Positions 26,216 through 35,112 of a DNA stretch of 64,000 bases are shown here, piece after piece; position 1 is the first letter of the stretch; each line of letters starts with the position of its first letter. Below the pieces are notes generated by a model. It worked only from the letters and a program-made list of their open reading frames with translations, did not search any database and was not told the origin of the DNA. The position numbers and the translations under genes are program-made. The DNA is from Kitasatospora sp. GAS204B (GTDB lineage Bacteria > Actinomycetota > Actinomycetes > Streptomycetales > Streptomycetaceae), in NCBI RefSeq assembly GCF_029892155.1, contig NZ_JARZAG010000012.1, positions 1 to 64,000 of the forward strand, written 5' to 3'.

Positions 26216-27331
26216 ATGCCGCTCGACCAGACGCCTGTTCCGCCCGCCACCGCAGGACCGCACGCGAGTTCGAAGTCCGGGGAGACCGGAGCGCCCCGAC
26301 AGCCGGGCAGCTCCGAGGGGCCCAGCGCGCCCGGCGGCCCCGTCGGGCCGGCGACCGCTCGGCGTGAGGGCGGGTCAGGCGGCAGCGCGTCGGCGGTCGC
26401 GGGCGCTTCGCCGATGGGCGGGCGGCCGGCCGGCTGGAACGTCCGGGTGCCAGGCCCGTGGACGCACCGGGACCTGGCCGCCAACGGTGCCCGGTTCCAC
26501 ATCGCGGAGCAGGGGGAGGGGCCACTGGTCCTGCTGGTGCACGGCTGGCCGCAGTACTGGTGGGCCTGGCGGCACCAGATGACCGCGCTGGCCGAGGCGG
26601 GATTCCGTGCGGTCGCCCTGGACCTGCGCGGCATGGGCGGCAGCGACCGCACCCCGCGCGGCTACGACCCGACCAACCTGGCCCTCGACATCACCGGGGT
26701 GATCCGCTCGCTCGGCGAGCACAGCGCCCACCTGGTGGGGCACGACAGCGGCGGTTCGCTCTCCTGGGTGGCGGCGGTGATGCGGCCCTCGGTGATCCGG
26801 AGCCTGACCGTGGTCTCGGCCGCCCATCCGCGCCACCTGCGCCGGGCCCTGCTGCGCGACCGTCGGCAGATGGCCGCGTACGACCATGTGCTCGGCTTCC
26901 AGCGGCCCTGGATACCGGAGCGACGGCTGGTCGCGGAGGATGCCGCGCAGGTCGCGGACTACCTCGCCGCGTGGACCGGCCCGAGCCGGCTGGGCGCCGA
27001 GGCGGTGACGAACTACCGCAAGGCGATGCAGATCCCGAGCACCGCGCACTGCTCGATCGAGCCGTACCGCTGGCTGGTGCGCTCGATGGGCCGTCCGGAC
27101 GGCATCCAGTTCGCGCGACGGATGAAGAAGCCGGTGACCGCGCCGACGCTGCACATCCAGGGCGCGGCCGACCCGGTGCTGCTCGCCCACACCGCGCTCG
27201 GCGCCGGCGAGTACGTGGCGGCGCCGTACCGCTGGCGGCTGCTCCCCGGAGTGGGCCACTTCCCGCACGAGGAGGTACCGGAGGAATTCAGCGCCGAATT
27301 GGTCGCCTGGGTTCGCGAGCACCAGCGGTAG
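26216..27331 (+). CDS. Alpha/beta hydrolase of the epoxide hydrolase type
   Basis: 371 residues. Residues 1-75 are a Pro/Gly/Ser-rich tail; the hydrolase core starts near GARFHIAEQGEGP. The oxyanion motif is LLVHGWPQ, the nucleophile elbow is VGHDSGG with Asp177 (an aspartate nucleophile, as in epoxide hydrolases and haloalkane dehalogenases), and the catalytic histidine lies in GVGHFPHEE near the C-terminus. Substrates cannot be told apart from sequence. The start at 26216 is ATG; later in-frame starts before the core are possible given the weak N-terminus. Confidence 0.85.
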   Translation: MPLDQTPVPPATAGPHASSKSGETGAPRQPGSSEGPSAPGGPVGPATARREGGSGGSASAVAGASPMGGRPAGWNVRVPGPWTHRDLAANGARFHIAEQGEGPLVLLVHGWPQYWWAWRHQMTALAEAGFRAVALDLRGMGGSDRTPRGYDPTNLALDITGVIRSLGEHSAHLVGHDSGGSLSWVAAVMRPSVIRSLTVVSAAHPRHLRRALLRDRRQMAAYDHVLGFQRPWIPERRLVAEDAAQVADYLAAWTGPSRLGAEAVTNYRKAMQIPSTAHCSIEPYRWLVRSMGRPDGIQFARRMKKPVTAPTLHIQGAADPVLLAHTALGAGEYVAAPYRWRLLPGVGHFPHEEVPEEFSAELVAWVREHQR

Positions 27332-27829
27332 GGCGCTCGCGCGCACTGGTCGGCGGGGCCGGTGAGGCTCAACGAGGCCGGCGAGGCTTCAGGTGACCAA
27401 CCTGCCGACTCTGTTGATATGACGAGATGTCGCATGCCGTGGGCATAGTCCGGTTCGCCCGAAGGAAGGTGGTTACCTCCCCGGGCGCAGGGGCATCCAT
27501 CCTGCATGACCTGGATGCCCGATCGAACCGCCGCACCTCGCGGACGACGTGTCAGCCGCAGCTCGCAGAGCACCTCGTACTCGAACCCCGCACCGCACCA
27601 GAGCGACTGGACCACCGAGTCCGAGCACCCGGGCACCGAGCCGCATCCACTGGGCATCCCACGCATCCTCGGCCGCCGCGCCCGCTGGGTCGGCGCCCGG
27701 CTGCGGCGCGAGGCCTGAGCTCCGCCCGGCGCGGCGGCGAACACCCGGCAGCGAAGACGGCGAGGCCCGCGCGGCCATGGGCGCCACGCGGGCCTGACAA
27801 GGGGCGAAGCCCCGACAACAGGCGGTCCG
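27332..27829. other. Intergenic region with bidirectional terminator
   Basis: About 500 bases between converging genes. A 70-codon open frame at 27506-27718 (plus) is the best of several weak candidates, but its ribosome site is poor and I cannot relate its product to any family. A hairpin at 27763-27795 ends the region. Confidence 0.35.
27763..27795. terminator. Hairpin terminator downstream of ydjM-like gene
   Basis: AGGCCCGCG (27763-27771) is the exact complement of CGCGGGCCT (27787-27795). It lies 35 bases past the stop of the leftward YdjM-like gene. Confidence 0.7.
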
Positions 27830-28531
27830 TCAGGTGATGACCGCCGGCTCGACCGCGGTGAACCAGAGCAGCGCGAAGGTGGCAACCGTCATGATCGGGA
27901 CCAGGACCTTGGTCTCGACGTTGTTGCCGCTGTGCTTGATCAGCACGATCTCGTAGCGCTGCTTGAACGGCCAGAGCCACGGCGCGCCCATCTTGGTGAG
28001 GCTGTCGCCCAGCAGGTGGGCCAGGGCGCCGAGGGCGACCGCGTACGGCAGCCAGCCCGGCGCGGCGGGCATCCACCGGTCCAGGACGAAGGTGCCCAGC
28101 GCCGAGATCCCGAGCACGCTCAGCCAGGTGGTGTGTCCCTCGCCCGGCAGATGGATCCGCAGCGCCTTCACCGCGAGGGCGAGCAGGAAGAAGGTCATGC
28201 CGAGGGTGAACGGCCGACCCAGATAGGTGACACCGGCCCAACTGCCGCCACCCACCAGGGCGACGAAGAGCAGCGAGTGGGTGGCGTGCCGGTGACCGCC
28301 CGAGATCCAGGCCACGAAGCGGCAGAGCACCTTGGAGACCGGGCCGAGGAAGTTGGCGATCGTCCCGTCGTGGTGGTCCAGGTCGGGCAGCAGTGCGGCA
28401 CCGGCGCAGAGCACCGTGCCGAGCAGGATGTCGGCCGGCTTCAGGTGGGTGTGCAGCAACAGTGGCGGCAGAAAGGGCGCGGAGCCCGCGTACAGCATCG
28501 CGCCGCTGACCGCGTGCGAGTGACCCATCAT
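27830..28531 (-). CDS. YdjM-family (DUF457) membrane-bound metal-dependent hydrolase-like protein
   Basis: 233 residues. The protein opens MMGHSHAVSGAMLYAG and has LLPDLDHHDGTIANFLG and GGHRHATHSLLF, the histidine/aspartate signatures of the LexA-regulated YdjM group (putative metal-dependent membrane hydrolases). Five or six hydrophobic segments follow. LGALAHLLGDSLTKMGAPWLWPF near the end is also typical. The function is not established in any organism I can cite; a membrane-associated hydrolase is the usual label. It stands alone, upstream of terminators on both sides. Confidence 0.82.
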   Translation of the reverse strand: MMGHSHAVSGAMLYAGSAPFLPPLLLHTHLKPADILLGTVLCAGAALLPDLDHHDGTIANFLGPVSKVLCRFVAWISGGHRHATHSLLFVALVGGGSWAGVTYLGRPFTLGMTFFLLALAVKALRIHLPGEGHTTWLSVLGISALGTFVLDRWMPAAPGWLPYAVALGALAHLLGDSLTKMGAPWLWPFKQRYEIVLIKHSGNNVETKVLVPIMTVATFALLWFTAVEPAVIT

Positions 28532-28678
28532 GGCCGATACTCCTTCTTGCTTGGCGCCGGCTGTCCTGCCGGCCGGGCCCGCACCAGCCAGATTGCGCCG
28601 AACGGGTGAGCGCCGCCGACGCTATCAGGAGGAACTGACGGGTCGACGGATCCACCGCCCGGTGAGCGGCGCCAAGCA

Positions 28679-28710
28679 GACGCGGCGTCAGCCGGAGCCG
28701 ACGCCGCGTC
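28679..28710 (-). terminator. Terminator downstream of marP
   Basis: GACGCGGCGTC (28679-28689) pairs exactly with GACGCCGCGTC (28700-28710) over ten bases. It lies 37 bases beyond the marP stop in the direction of transcription. Confidence 0.8.
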
Positions 28711-28746
28711 AGGAGCAGAGGGTGGGGAGCAGGGGCCCGGGAGCTG

Positions 28747-29934
28747 TCAGAGCGCGCAGCCCTGGGTGTCCGCCTGGGTGCTGTCGGTCGCGCCCGCGAC
28801 CGCGTCGGGTTTCACCTCGGCGGCGGTCAGCGCATAGCCCGTGTCGGCGCTGTCCAGCGACTTGGCGAACACCACCCCGTACACCTCGCCGTCCGGGGTG
28901 AGCAACGGACCGCCGCTGTTGCCCTGGCGGACCAGTGAACGGATCGAGTAGACGTCCCGGACCACCTGGCTGCGGTGGTAGATGTCCGGGCCGTTGGCCT
29001 GGATGTCGCCGCGGATCCGGGCAGGCTGCACGTCGAACGGCCCGTTCTCCGGGAACCCGGCCACGATCGCGCTGTCGTTGGTCTTGGCCTCGCCCGCGAA
29101 GGCGAGCGGCGGGGCGTTGAGCTTGGGCACCTCGAGGATCGCGATGTCCCGCTGCCAGTCGTAGCGGACGACCGTGGCGTCGTAGAGCGGTCCTGTCCCG
29201 CCGATCTGCACGGTCGGCTCGTCGACACCCCCGACCACGTGGGCGTTGGTCATCACCCGGTGCGGGGCGAAGACGAAGCCGCTGCCCTCCAAGGTCTTGC
29301 CGCAGGAGGGGGCGGTGCCCACCACCTTGACCAGGCTCTGCCGGGCCTTGGCCAACGCGGGACTGCCCGCCAGCGCCGGGTCCGGTGGCTGGACGTCGGT
29401 GATCGGCTCGTGCTCGAACGGATTGAAGACCTGCGGGAAACCGTTCTGCGAGAGCACCTTGCTGAAGTCGGAGAACCAGTTCGGCGCGTCGGCGGGCAGC
29501 GCCTGCTGGACCCCGCCGAGCACCCTGGAGGTCCTGACCTGCTTGGAGACGGTGGGCATCGAGGTCCCGGCCAGTGCCGAGCCGATCAGCCAGGCGACCA
29601 GCAGCATCGACAGCACGTTCACCACCGAGCCGCCGAGCGCGTCCAGCACCTTGGCGGGACCGCGCTCGCCGATCCGCCCCCGGAGCTTCCAACCCAGCTG
29701 GGTGGTGGCCGCCTGGCCGACCGCCGCGAAGACGATCACCACGACCACCGCCACCACCGAGGCGGTGGTCCCCGGGCTGAGGTGGCTGAGCAGCAACGGC
29801 AGCAGTTGCACCGCGATCAGGCCGCCCCCGAGGAAGCCCAGTACGGAAAGGATGCCCACCACGAAGCCCTGCCGGTACCCGGACACAGCAAAGCCGATCG
29901 CGGCGGCGAGCAGCAGCAGATCGAGCACGTTCAC
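28747..29934 (-). CDS. marP: MarP-family membrane serine protease
   Basis: 395 residues from the GTG at 29934. The N-terminal ~125 residues hold four hydrophobic segments of the CvpA type; the rest is a chymotrypsin-like protease outside the membrane. The triad is His232 (MTNAHVVGG), Asp263 (RDIAILEV) and Ser340 (RQGNSGGPL). Cys211 and Cys393 are placed to make the disulfide known from mycobacterial MarP, which protects against acid stress. It follows the CoA pyrophosphatase and nth genes on the same strand with an 85-base gap, so they may share a transcript. Confidence 0.93.
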   Translation of the reverse strand: MNVLDLLLLAAAIGFAVSGYRQGFVVGILSVLGFLGGGLIAVQLLPLLLSHLSPGTTASVVAVVVVIVFAAVGQAATTQLGWKLRGRIGERGPAKVLDALGGSVVNVLSMLLVAWLIGSALAGTSMPTVSKQVRTSRVLGGVQQALPADAPNWFSDFSKVLSQNGFPQVFNPFEHEPITDVQPPDPALAGSPALAKARQSLVKVVGTAPSCGKTLEGSGFVFAPHRVMTNAHVVGGVDEPTVQIGGTGPLYDATVVRYDWQRDIAILEVPKLNAPPLAFAGEAKTNDSAIVAGFPENGPFDVQPARIRGDIQANGPDIYHRSQVVRDVYSIRSLVRQGNSGGPLLTPDGEVYGVVFAKSLDSADTGYALTAAEVKPDAVAGATDSTQADTQGCAL

Positions 29935-30019
29935 CGGGCCACCCTCCCATGGATGCCGGACCGCATGGCAGCGGACCCGGCCACCGGGCTCTCGGCGCGA
30001 CGCTCCGCGGTGGCCCGCC

Positions 30020-30691
30020 TCACGGCAGGGTGATCAGGCGGGAGCTGTCCCAGGGCAGCTCGAGCCCGCTGTGGTGCAGCACCCGGTCGATCACGCCGGC
30101 CGTGAAGCCCCACACCACGTGCCCGGCGACCGCGAAGGCCGGTCCGGTGAACCCCGAGGGGTGCCGATAGCGGCCGCGGTTCGCCGGGTCGACGAGTTCC
30201 GCGAGCGGGACCCGGAAGACCGCGCCGGTCTCCCCCAGGTCCACCGGCGCCACCGGGCTCTCCTCGCGCCACCACCCCAGCACCGGGGTCACCACGAAGT
30301 CACTGACCGGGATGTAGAGCGCGGGCAGGGTGGCGAAGACCTGCACCCCGCCGGGGTCGACACCGGTCTCCTCCGCCGCCTCGCGCAGCGCGGCGGCCAC
30401 CGGGCCCGAGCCCTGCGGATCGCCGTCCGCCTCGTCCAGCGACCCGCCGGGGAAGGAGATCTGGCCGGCGTGCGAGCGCAGCGCCTTGGAGCGCTCGGTC
30501 AGCAGCAGGTCCGGGCCGCCCGGTCCCTCGCCGAAGAGCAGCAGCACCGCGGAGTGCCGACCGCCCTCGGCCGGCGGCAGGAACCGGCTGAGCTGCTCGG
30601 GGCGGACCGTCTCGGCCGCCGCCCGGACCGGCAGCAGCCAGTCCGGCAGGCCGTCGCGGACGATCGCGGTCGGCGTGCTGCTGCTCGTCAC
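30020..30691 (-). CDS. NUDIX hydrolase, CoA pyrophosphatase type
   Basis: 223 residues from the GTG at 30691, which overlaps the nth stop (GTGA). The NUDIX box reads GSLDEADGDPQGSGPVAAAL followed by REAAEETGV, with the catalytic REXXEE residues. The preceding LLLTERSKALRSHAGQISFPGG is the extra signature (UPF0035) of CoA pyrophosphatases that cleave CoA and its derivatives. The length is normal for the family. Translational coupling to nth is a regular feature in actinobacteria; it probably has no mechanistic link with base excision repair beyond housecleaning. Confidence 0.9.
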   Translation of the reverse strand: MTSSSTPTAIVRDGLPDWLLPVRAAAETVRPEQLSRFLPPAEGGRHSAVLLLFGEGPGGPDLLLTERSKALRSHAGQISFPGGSLDEADGDPQGSGPVAAALREAAEETGVDPGGVQVFATLPALYIPVSDFVVTPVLGWWREESPVAPVDLGETGAVFRVPLAELVDPANRGRYRHPSGFTGPAFAVAGHVVWGFTAGVIDRVLHHSGLELPWDSSRLITLP

Positions 30692-31545
30692 TCGGCCGCT
30701 CCGTCCACGTCCTGGCCGCCGTCGCCCGCGGCGGGCCGCGCGGGCGCGCCCGGGTAGTCGGCCGGCGGGCGCAGGCGCTGGCCCGGCTGGCCTCCCAGCT
30801 CGTACTTCAGCAGCGCGGCCGCCTTCTCCGGGTCCACCTCGCCGACCCCGTAGGAGGGGCAGAGCGACGCGATCGGGCAGGCGCCGCAGGCGGGCTTGCG
30901 CGCATGGCAGATCCGCCGGCCGTGGAAGACCACCCGATGCGAGAGCATCGTCCACTCCGACTTCGGGAAGATCGCCGCGACGGCCGCCTCGACCGCCACC
31001 GGGTCCTCCTCGGTGGTCCACCCGAAGCGCCGGGCGAGCCGCCCGAAATGGGTGTCCACGGTGATCCCCGGCACGCCGTAGGCATTGCCCAGCACCACGT
31101 TGCCGGTCTTGCGGCCCACGCCGGGCAGCGTGACCATCTCGGCCAGGGTCCTGGGCACCTCACCGCCGAAGTCGTCCCGCAACGCGATCGACAGCCCGAT
31201 CAGCGCCTTCGCCTTGTTCCGGAAGAAGCCGGTCGGCCGGATGATCTCCTCCAGCTCGTCCGGCACCGCCGCCGCCAGGTCGGCCGGGGTCGGGTACTTC
31301 GCGAACAGCGCCGGCGTCGTCTGGTTCACCCGCAGGTCGGTCGTCTGGGCCGACAGCACCGTCGCCACCAGCAGCTGGAACGGCGACTCGAAGTCCAGCT
31401 CCGGATGCGCGTACGGGTACAGCTCCGCCAGCGCGCGGTTGATCTTCCGGGCTCGGCGCACCATCGCCAGCTGGGACTCGGGCTTCTTCGGCTTCGCGAC
31501 CGCCCGCACCGAGGGCGCCGCCTGCCGGACCTTGCTCTCTGCCAT
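30688..31545 (-). CDS. nth: Endonuclease III (DNA glycosylase/AP lyase)
   Basis: 285 residues. The helix-hairpin-helix LPGVGRKTGNVV carries the catalytic Lys146, and Asp164 lies in ITVDTHFGRLARR. Four cysteines (213, 220, 223, 229) in the C-X6-C-X2-C-X5-C spacing bind a [4Fe-4S] cluster. N- and C-terminal extensions of ~25 and ~50 residues are common in Streptomyces. It removes oxidised pyrimidines in base excision repair. The start at 31545 is ATG, and the operon continues to the CoA pyrophosphatase and marP. Confidence 0.95.
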   Translation of the reverse strand: MAESKVRQAAPSVRAVAKPKKPESQLAMVRRARKINRALAELYPYAHPELDFESPFQLLVATVLSAQTTDLRVNQTTPALFAKYPTPADLAAAVPDELEEIIRPTGFFRNKAKALIGLSIALRDDFGGEVPRTLAEMVTLPGVGRKTGNVVLGNAYGVPGITVDTHFGRLARRFGWTTEEDPVAVEAAVAAIFPKSEWTMLSHRVVFHGRRICHARKPACGACPIASLCPSYGVGEVDPEKAAALLKYELGGQPGQRLRPPADYPGAPARPAAGDGGQDVDGAAE

Positions 31546-31926
31546 GCACGCAGGCTACGCCGGTCGGCTGAACTCCCGTGGCGCTTTGGCAGGCCACCGG
31601 CGCACACCGTCATCTGCCGGCCGGCAGCCCCCTCGGCCGGGTCGTCACCGAGCTCGGCCCGCGGCCCGCTGAGGTGTCACCAGCAGATGACCGATCAGTA
31701 ACCGATGCGTACGGATGGCCGTGTACCGGGCTCCAGAGCGCACCCCCTCCTCATATGATCGGAGCGACATGCGCCATGCTTGGTGATGAAGAGCACTGTT
31801 CCTCCATCACTGGGGATCGTCGGAGATCGATCGAAGGATCGCCGAAGACCACCGAAAGAATGGCGGAAACACCAGCACGCGAGCCGTCCCAGGGCACCAC
31901 CTCGGGCGGCGAACAGGAGGAAGCAC
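31546..31926. other. Divergent promoter region nth / crp
   Basis: About 380 bases holding both promoters. The crp frame stays open upstream to 31780, but the conserved protein starts at the GTG at 31927. No clear operator is visible. Confidence 0.4.
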
Positions 31927-32601
31927 GTGGACGACGTTCTGCGGCGCGCCGCGCTCTTCGCGGCGCTCGACGACGAACAGGCCGGCGAGCTGCGCGCTTC
32001 CATGACCGAGGTGACCCTCGCCCGTGGCGAGTCGCTGTTCCACGAGGGCGACCCGGGCGACCGGCTCTACGTGGTCGCCGAGGGCAAGGTCAAGCTGCAC
32101 CGCGCCTCGCCGGACGGCCGCGAGAACATGCTCGCGGTGCTCGGCCCCAGCGAGATGATCGGCGAACTCTCGCTCTTCGACCCGGGCCCGCGTACCGCCA
32201 CCGCCAGCGCGCTGACCGAGGTCAAGCTGCTCGGCCTGGGCCACGGCGACCTGCAGCCCTGGCTGCACGCCCGCCCCGAGGTCTCGATCGCCCTGCTGCG
32301 CGCGATCGCCCGCCGGCTGCGGCGGACCAACGACGTGATGAGCGACCTGGTCTTCTCGGACGTGCCCGGCCGGGTCGCCAAGGCGCTGCTCGACCTCTCG
32401 CGACGCTTCGGCGTGCAGTCCGACGAGGGCATCCACGTCGCCCACGACCTGACCCAGGAGGAGCTGGCCCAGCTGGTCGGCGCCTCCCGGGAGACCGTGA
32501 ACAAGGCGCTGGCCGACTTCGCCGGGCGCGGCTGGCTCAAGCTGGAGGCCCGCGCGGTGGTGCTGCTGGACGTCGAGCGGCTCTCCCGCCGCTCCCGCTG
32601 A
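31927..32601 (+). CDS. crp: Crp/Fnr-family cAMP receptor protein
   Basis: 224 residues from the GTG at 31927, with AGGAGG seven bases upstream; this matches the size of the Streptomyces Crp. The cyclic-nucleotide domain has FHEGDPGDRLYVVAEGKVKL and GEMIGELSLFDPGPRTATA (in PSEMIGELSLFDPGPRT, with the Arg and Thr of the phosphate cassette). The winged helix has TQEELAQLVGASRETVNKALADFAGRGWL. In Streptomyces Crp binds cAMP and controls germination, growth and antibiotic production. It is probably monocistronic; a bidirectional terminator follows. Confidence 0.95.
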   Translation: MDDVLRRAALFAALDDEQAGELRASMTEVTLARGESLFHEGDPGDRLYVVAEGKVKLHRASPDGRENMLAVLGPSEMIGELSLFDPGPRTATASALTEVKLLGLGHGDLQPWLHARPEVSIALLRAIARRLRRTNDVMSDLVFSDVPGRVAKALLDLSRRFGVQSDEGIHVAHDLTQEELAQLVGASRETVNKALADFAGRGWLKLEARAVVLLDVERLSRRSR

Positions 32602-32628
32602 GCGGGCGATCGCACAGATCAGGACCTG

Positions 32629-32661
32629 GGACCACGGGCTCGTCAGATGAGCCCGTGGTCC
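32629..32661. terminator. Bidirectional terminator between crp and MBL gene
   Basis: A 13-bp perfect stem, 32629-32641 with 32649-32661 (core ACCACGGGCTC/GAGCCCGTGGT), seven-base loop. It overlaps the last codons of the MBL gene, which stops at 32643. Confidence 0.85.
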
Positions 32662-33464
32662 TCCAGGTATCGCAGCTGGGCCAGGACCGAGAGCTCGGCG
32701 GCCGGCCAGAGCGCCCGGTCCACGTCGGCGTAGACCCGGGCCACCACCTGCTGGGCCGTCCGGTAGCCGGCCTCGACCGCCGTCTCCACCTGGGCCAGCC
32801 GGGCCGCCCGGTGTGCCAGGTAGTACTCGACCGTGCCGAGCGCATCGGTCAGCACCGGACCGTGCCCCGGCAGCACGGTGCCCACGCCGTGCTGCGCCGC
32901 CAGCGCGCGCAGCCGGCGCAGCGAGTCCAGGTAGTCGCCGAGCACCCCGTCCGGGTGGGCGACCATCGTGGTGCCCCGCCCCAGCACGGTGTCGCCGGTG
33001 AGGATCGCGCCGTCCGCCGGGAGGTGGAAGGTGAGCGAGTCCGCCGTGTGACCCGGGGTGGCCACCACCCGCAGCTCCAGACCGCCCACCTCGATCACCT
33101 GCCCGCCGTGCAGGCCCTCCTCGCCCAGGCGCAGCGCCGGGTCCAGGGCCCGGACCTGAGTGCCGGTCAGCTCGGCGAACCGGGCGGCCCCCTCGGCGTG
33201 GTCGTGGTGGCCGTGGGTGAGCAGGGTGAGGGCGATCCGCTTGCCCCGCTGCTCGGCGGCGGCCAGCACCGCGCGCAGGTGCCCCTCGTCCAACGGCCCG
33301 GGGTCCACCACCACGGCGAGCTCGGAGTCCGGTTCGGCGAGCAGCCAGGTGTTGGTGCCGTCCAGGGTCATCGGGGACGGGTTGGGGGCGAGCACGCAGA
33401 ACGCGCGCTCGGTGGCGACCCCGCCGACGGTGGCGGCGGGGTCGCCGGGCAGCAGACCTGTCAC
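32643..33464 (-). CDS. Metallo-beta-lactamase-fold hydrolase (LACTB2-like)
   Basis: 273 residues from the GTG at 33464 (GAGGA six bases upstream). The metal motif is LLTHGHHDHAEGAARF, followed by VVATPGHTADSLTF, GAILTGDTVLGRGTT and VLPGHGPVL. The C-terminal YLAHRAARLAQVETAVEAG then a small helical domain matches LACTB2-like proteins, some of which cleave RNA. The substrate is not known. It is the last gene of a minus-strand run that begins with the NUDIX gene at 34540. Confidence 0.88.
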   Translation of the reverse strand: MTGLLPGDPAATVGGVATERAFCVLAPNPSPMTLDGTNTWLLAEPDSELAVVVDPGPLDEGHLRAVLAAAEQRGKRIALTLLTHGHHDHAEGAARFAELTGTQVRALDPALRLGEEGLHGGQVIEVGGLELRVVATPGHTADSLTFHLPADGAILTGDTVLGRGTTMVAHPDGVLGDYLDSLRRLRALAAQHGVGTVLPGHGPVLTDALGTVEYYLAHRAARLAQVETAVEAGYRTAQQVVARVYADVDRALWPAAELSVLAQLRYLEDHGLI

Positions 33465-33474
33465 AGGGGAATCC

Positions 33475-33642
33475 TCAGGAGCGGAAGGGCCGGGTCAGTT
33501 CGCGCGCCTGCGGGGCCCGGACCAGCGGGCGGACAGCCAGGTCGGCTGACCGGTCCGGGCACTCGCAGGCCAACGGGCGGGTCAGCGGACGAGCCGCCAG
33601 GGCACGGGGGGCGAGCACGCGAGCCACGTCATTGTGGGTCAT
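33475..33642 (-). CDS. Small Arg/Ala/Leu-rich protein between NUDIX and MBL genes
   Basis: A 55-codon frame starting at an ATG that overlaps the end of the NUDIX gene and stopping ten bases before the MBL start, exactly filling the gap. The product begins MTHNDVARVLAPRALAARP and contains two cysteines (ACECPDRSADLAVRPL). Overlap at one end and tight spacing at the other suggest a translated link in the operon. I do not recognise a family. It could also be only a spacer, since its composition resembles GC-rich shadow frames. Confidence 0.5.
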   Translation of the reverse strand: MTHNDVARVLAPRALAARPLTRPLACECPDRSADLAVRPLVRAPQARELTRPFRS

Positions 33643-34540
33643 CGGCTGGGGGTCCTTCCTCGGGATAGTGACCGTCGATGGTCAGCTCTTCATACCCAGG
33701 CCAGCGAACGGTCATTCGATCGCCCGCCAGCTCGGCCTGACCGAGCACCGGCGTCAGGGTGCGCCGCCGGGCCAGCTCCAGCGCCTCGTGCGCGGTGCGG
33801 GCCGGCAGCAGCTCACGGAGCACCGAGACGGTCGGCGGCAGCATCCCGTACCGGCCCTCGGCATGCCCCCGGACCGCCTCGGCCGGGGTCAGCCAGGCCA
33901 CCCGGTCCGCCTCGCCGACCTCGCGCGCGGCCCGCTGACCGGGCGGCAGCGCGGCGACGAAGAACCAGGTGTCGTAGCGCCGCTCCTCGAACGCCGGGGT
34001 GATCCACCGGGCCCAGCCGGCCAGCAGGTCGCTGCGCAGCACCAGCCCGTGCTCACGGCAGAAGTCGGCGAAGGAGAGCTGATGCGCCTCCAGCTCGGCC
34101 CGCTCGGCGCTCCAGTCACGCTCGGGGGCCATCGTGTGCGCATCCGGGCCGGCCAGCAGAACCCCGGCCTCCTCGAAGGTCTCCCGGACCGCTGCGCAGA
34201 CCACCGCCTGCGCCGTCGCCCGGTCCACCCCGAGCCGGGCGGCCCACTCCTCGGGGCCGGGACCGGCCCAGCCGAGCTCCTGCTCGGCGTCGCGCGGGTC
34301 GACCCCGCCACCCGGATAGGCGTACATGCCGGCCGCGAAGGACATCGAGCCGCGGCGGCGCAGCAGGTAGGCCTGCGGGCCGGCGGCGGCGTCCGCGCCG
34401 TCGCGCAGCAGCACCACGGTCGCCGCCCGCTTGGGCGCCACCGGGGTCAGCCGGCCGGTCGCCAGCGCCCGGATCCGGGCGGGCCAGCCGGGCGGCATGG
34501 GGAGAGCGGCCGGGGGCGGGCCGGGGAGGTTCGCTGCCAT
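33629..34540 (-). CDS. NUDIX hydrolase (NUDT19-like)
   Basis: 303 residues. After a proline-rich start comes AATVVLLRDG, then AYLLRRRGSMSFAAGMYAYPGGGVDPRD and the NUDIX helix CAAVRETFEEAGVLLAG. A long insert between the glycine-rich strand and the helix is typical of the NUDT19-like group that acts on CoA derivatives. WITPAFEERRYDTWFFVA is conserved in this group. It heads a probable operon with the small protein and the MBL hydrolase. Confidence 0.87.
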   Translation of the reverse strand: MAANLPGPPPAALPMPPGWPARIRALATGRLTPVAPKRAATVVLLRDGADAAAGPQAYLLRRRGSMSFAAGMYAYPGGGVDPRDAEQELGWAGPGPEEWAARLGVDRATAQAVVCAAVRETFEEAGVLLAGPDAHTMAPERDWSAERAELEAHQLSFADFCREHGLVLRSDLLAGWARWITPAFEERRYDTWFFVAALPPGQRAAREVGEADRVAWLTPAEAVRGHAEGRYGMLPPTVSVLRELLPARTAHEALELARRRTLTPVLGQAELAGDRMTVRWPGYEELTIDGHYPEEGPPADDPQ

Positions 34541-34647
34541 GTCCGGATGCTATGCACCCGGACATGGCGCTGAGAAGGGGCTACTGATCAGTGGTCCACC
34601 GATCGGCGGCCCGTGGGTCGGTCGAGCGCTGATCAGCGGACCGTGGG

Positions 34648-35112
34648 TCAGGCGCGGACCCGGACCTGGATCTCCACCTCGACCGGCGCGTCCAGCGGAA
34701 GCACCGCGACGCCCACCGCGCTGCGCGCGTGCACGCCCGCCTCGCCGAGCACCTTGCCGAGCAGCTCGCTGGCACCGTTCACCACGCCGGGCTGACCGGT
34801 GAAGTCGGGCGCCGAGGCGACGAAACCGACCACCTTGACCACCTGCTCGATCAGATCCAGGTCGCCGATCACCGACTTCACGGCGGCCAGCGCGTTGAGC
34901 GCGCAGATCTGCGCGAGCTCCTTGGCCTGCTCGGCGGTGACCTCGGCGCCGACCTTGCCGGTGTCCCGCAGCTTGCCCTGCACCATCGGCAGTTGGCCGG
35001 AGGTCAGCACGTGATCACCGGAACGGACCGCCGGGACGTACGCGGCGACCGGGGCCGCCACCTCGGGGAGGGTCAGGCCCAGCTCGGCCAGGCGGCTCTC
35101 GACCTTGCCCAT
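34648..35112 (-). CDS. RidA-family (Rid/YjgF) protein
   Basis: 154 residues from the ATG at 35112, coupled to the DUF4177 gene (TGATG). The fold is clear: GKVESRLAELGLTLP at the start, RSGDHVLTSGQLPMVQGKL, ICALNALAAVKSVIGDLD and VHARSAVGVAVLPLDAPVEVEIQVRV at the end. RidA proteins deaminate reactive enamine/imine intermediates. This is the longer actinobacterial subgroup; the end keeps an arginine (HARSAVG) at the place of the RidA catalytic arginine. Confidence 0.88.
   Translation of the reverse strand: MGKVESRLAELGLTLPEVAAPVAAYVPAVRSGDHVLTSGQLPMVQGKLRDTGKVGAEVTAEQAKELAQICALNALAAVKSVIGDLDLIEQVVKVVGFVASAPDFTGQPGVVNGASELLGKVLGEAGVHARSAVGVAVLPLDAPVEVEIQVRVRA

Noticed and set aside
27506..27718. 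70-codon plus-strand frame after the epoxide-hydrolase-like gene
   Set aside because: Weak ribosome site and no family resemblance; the region reads as intergenic between converging genes.
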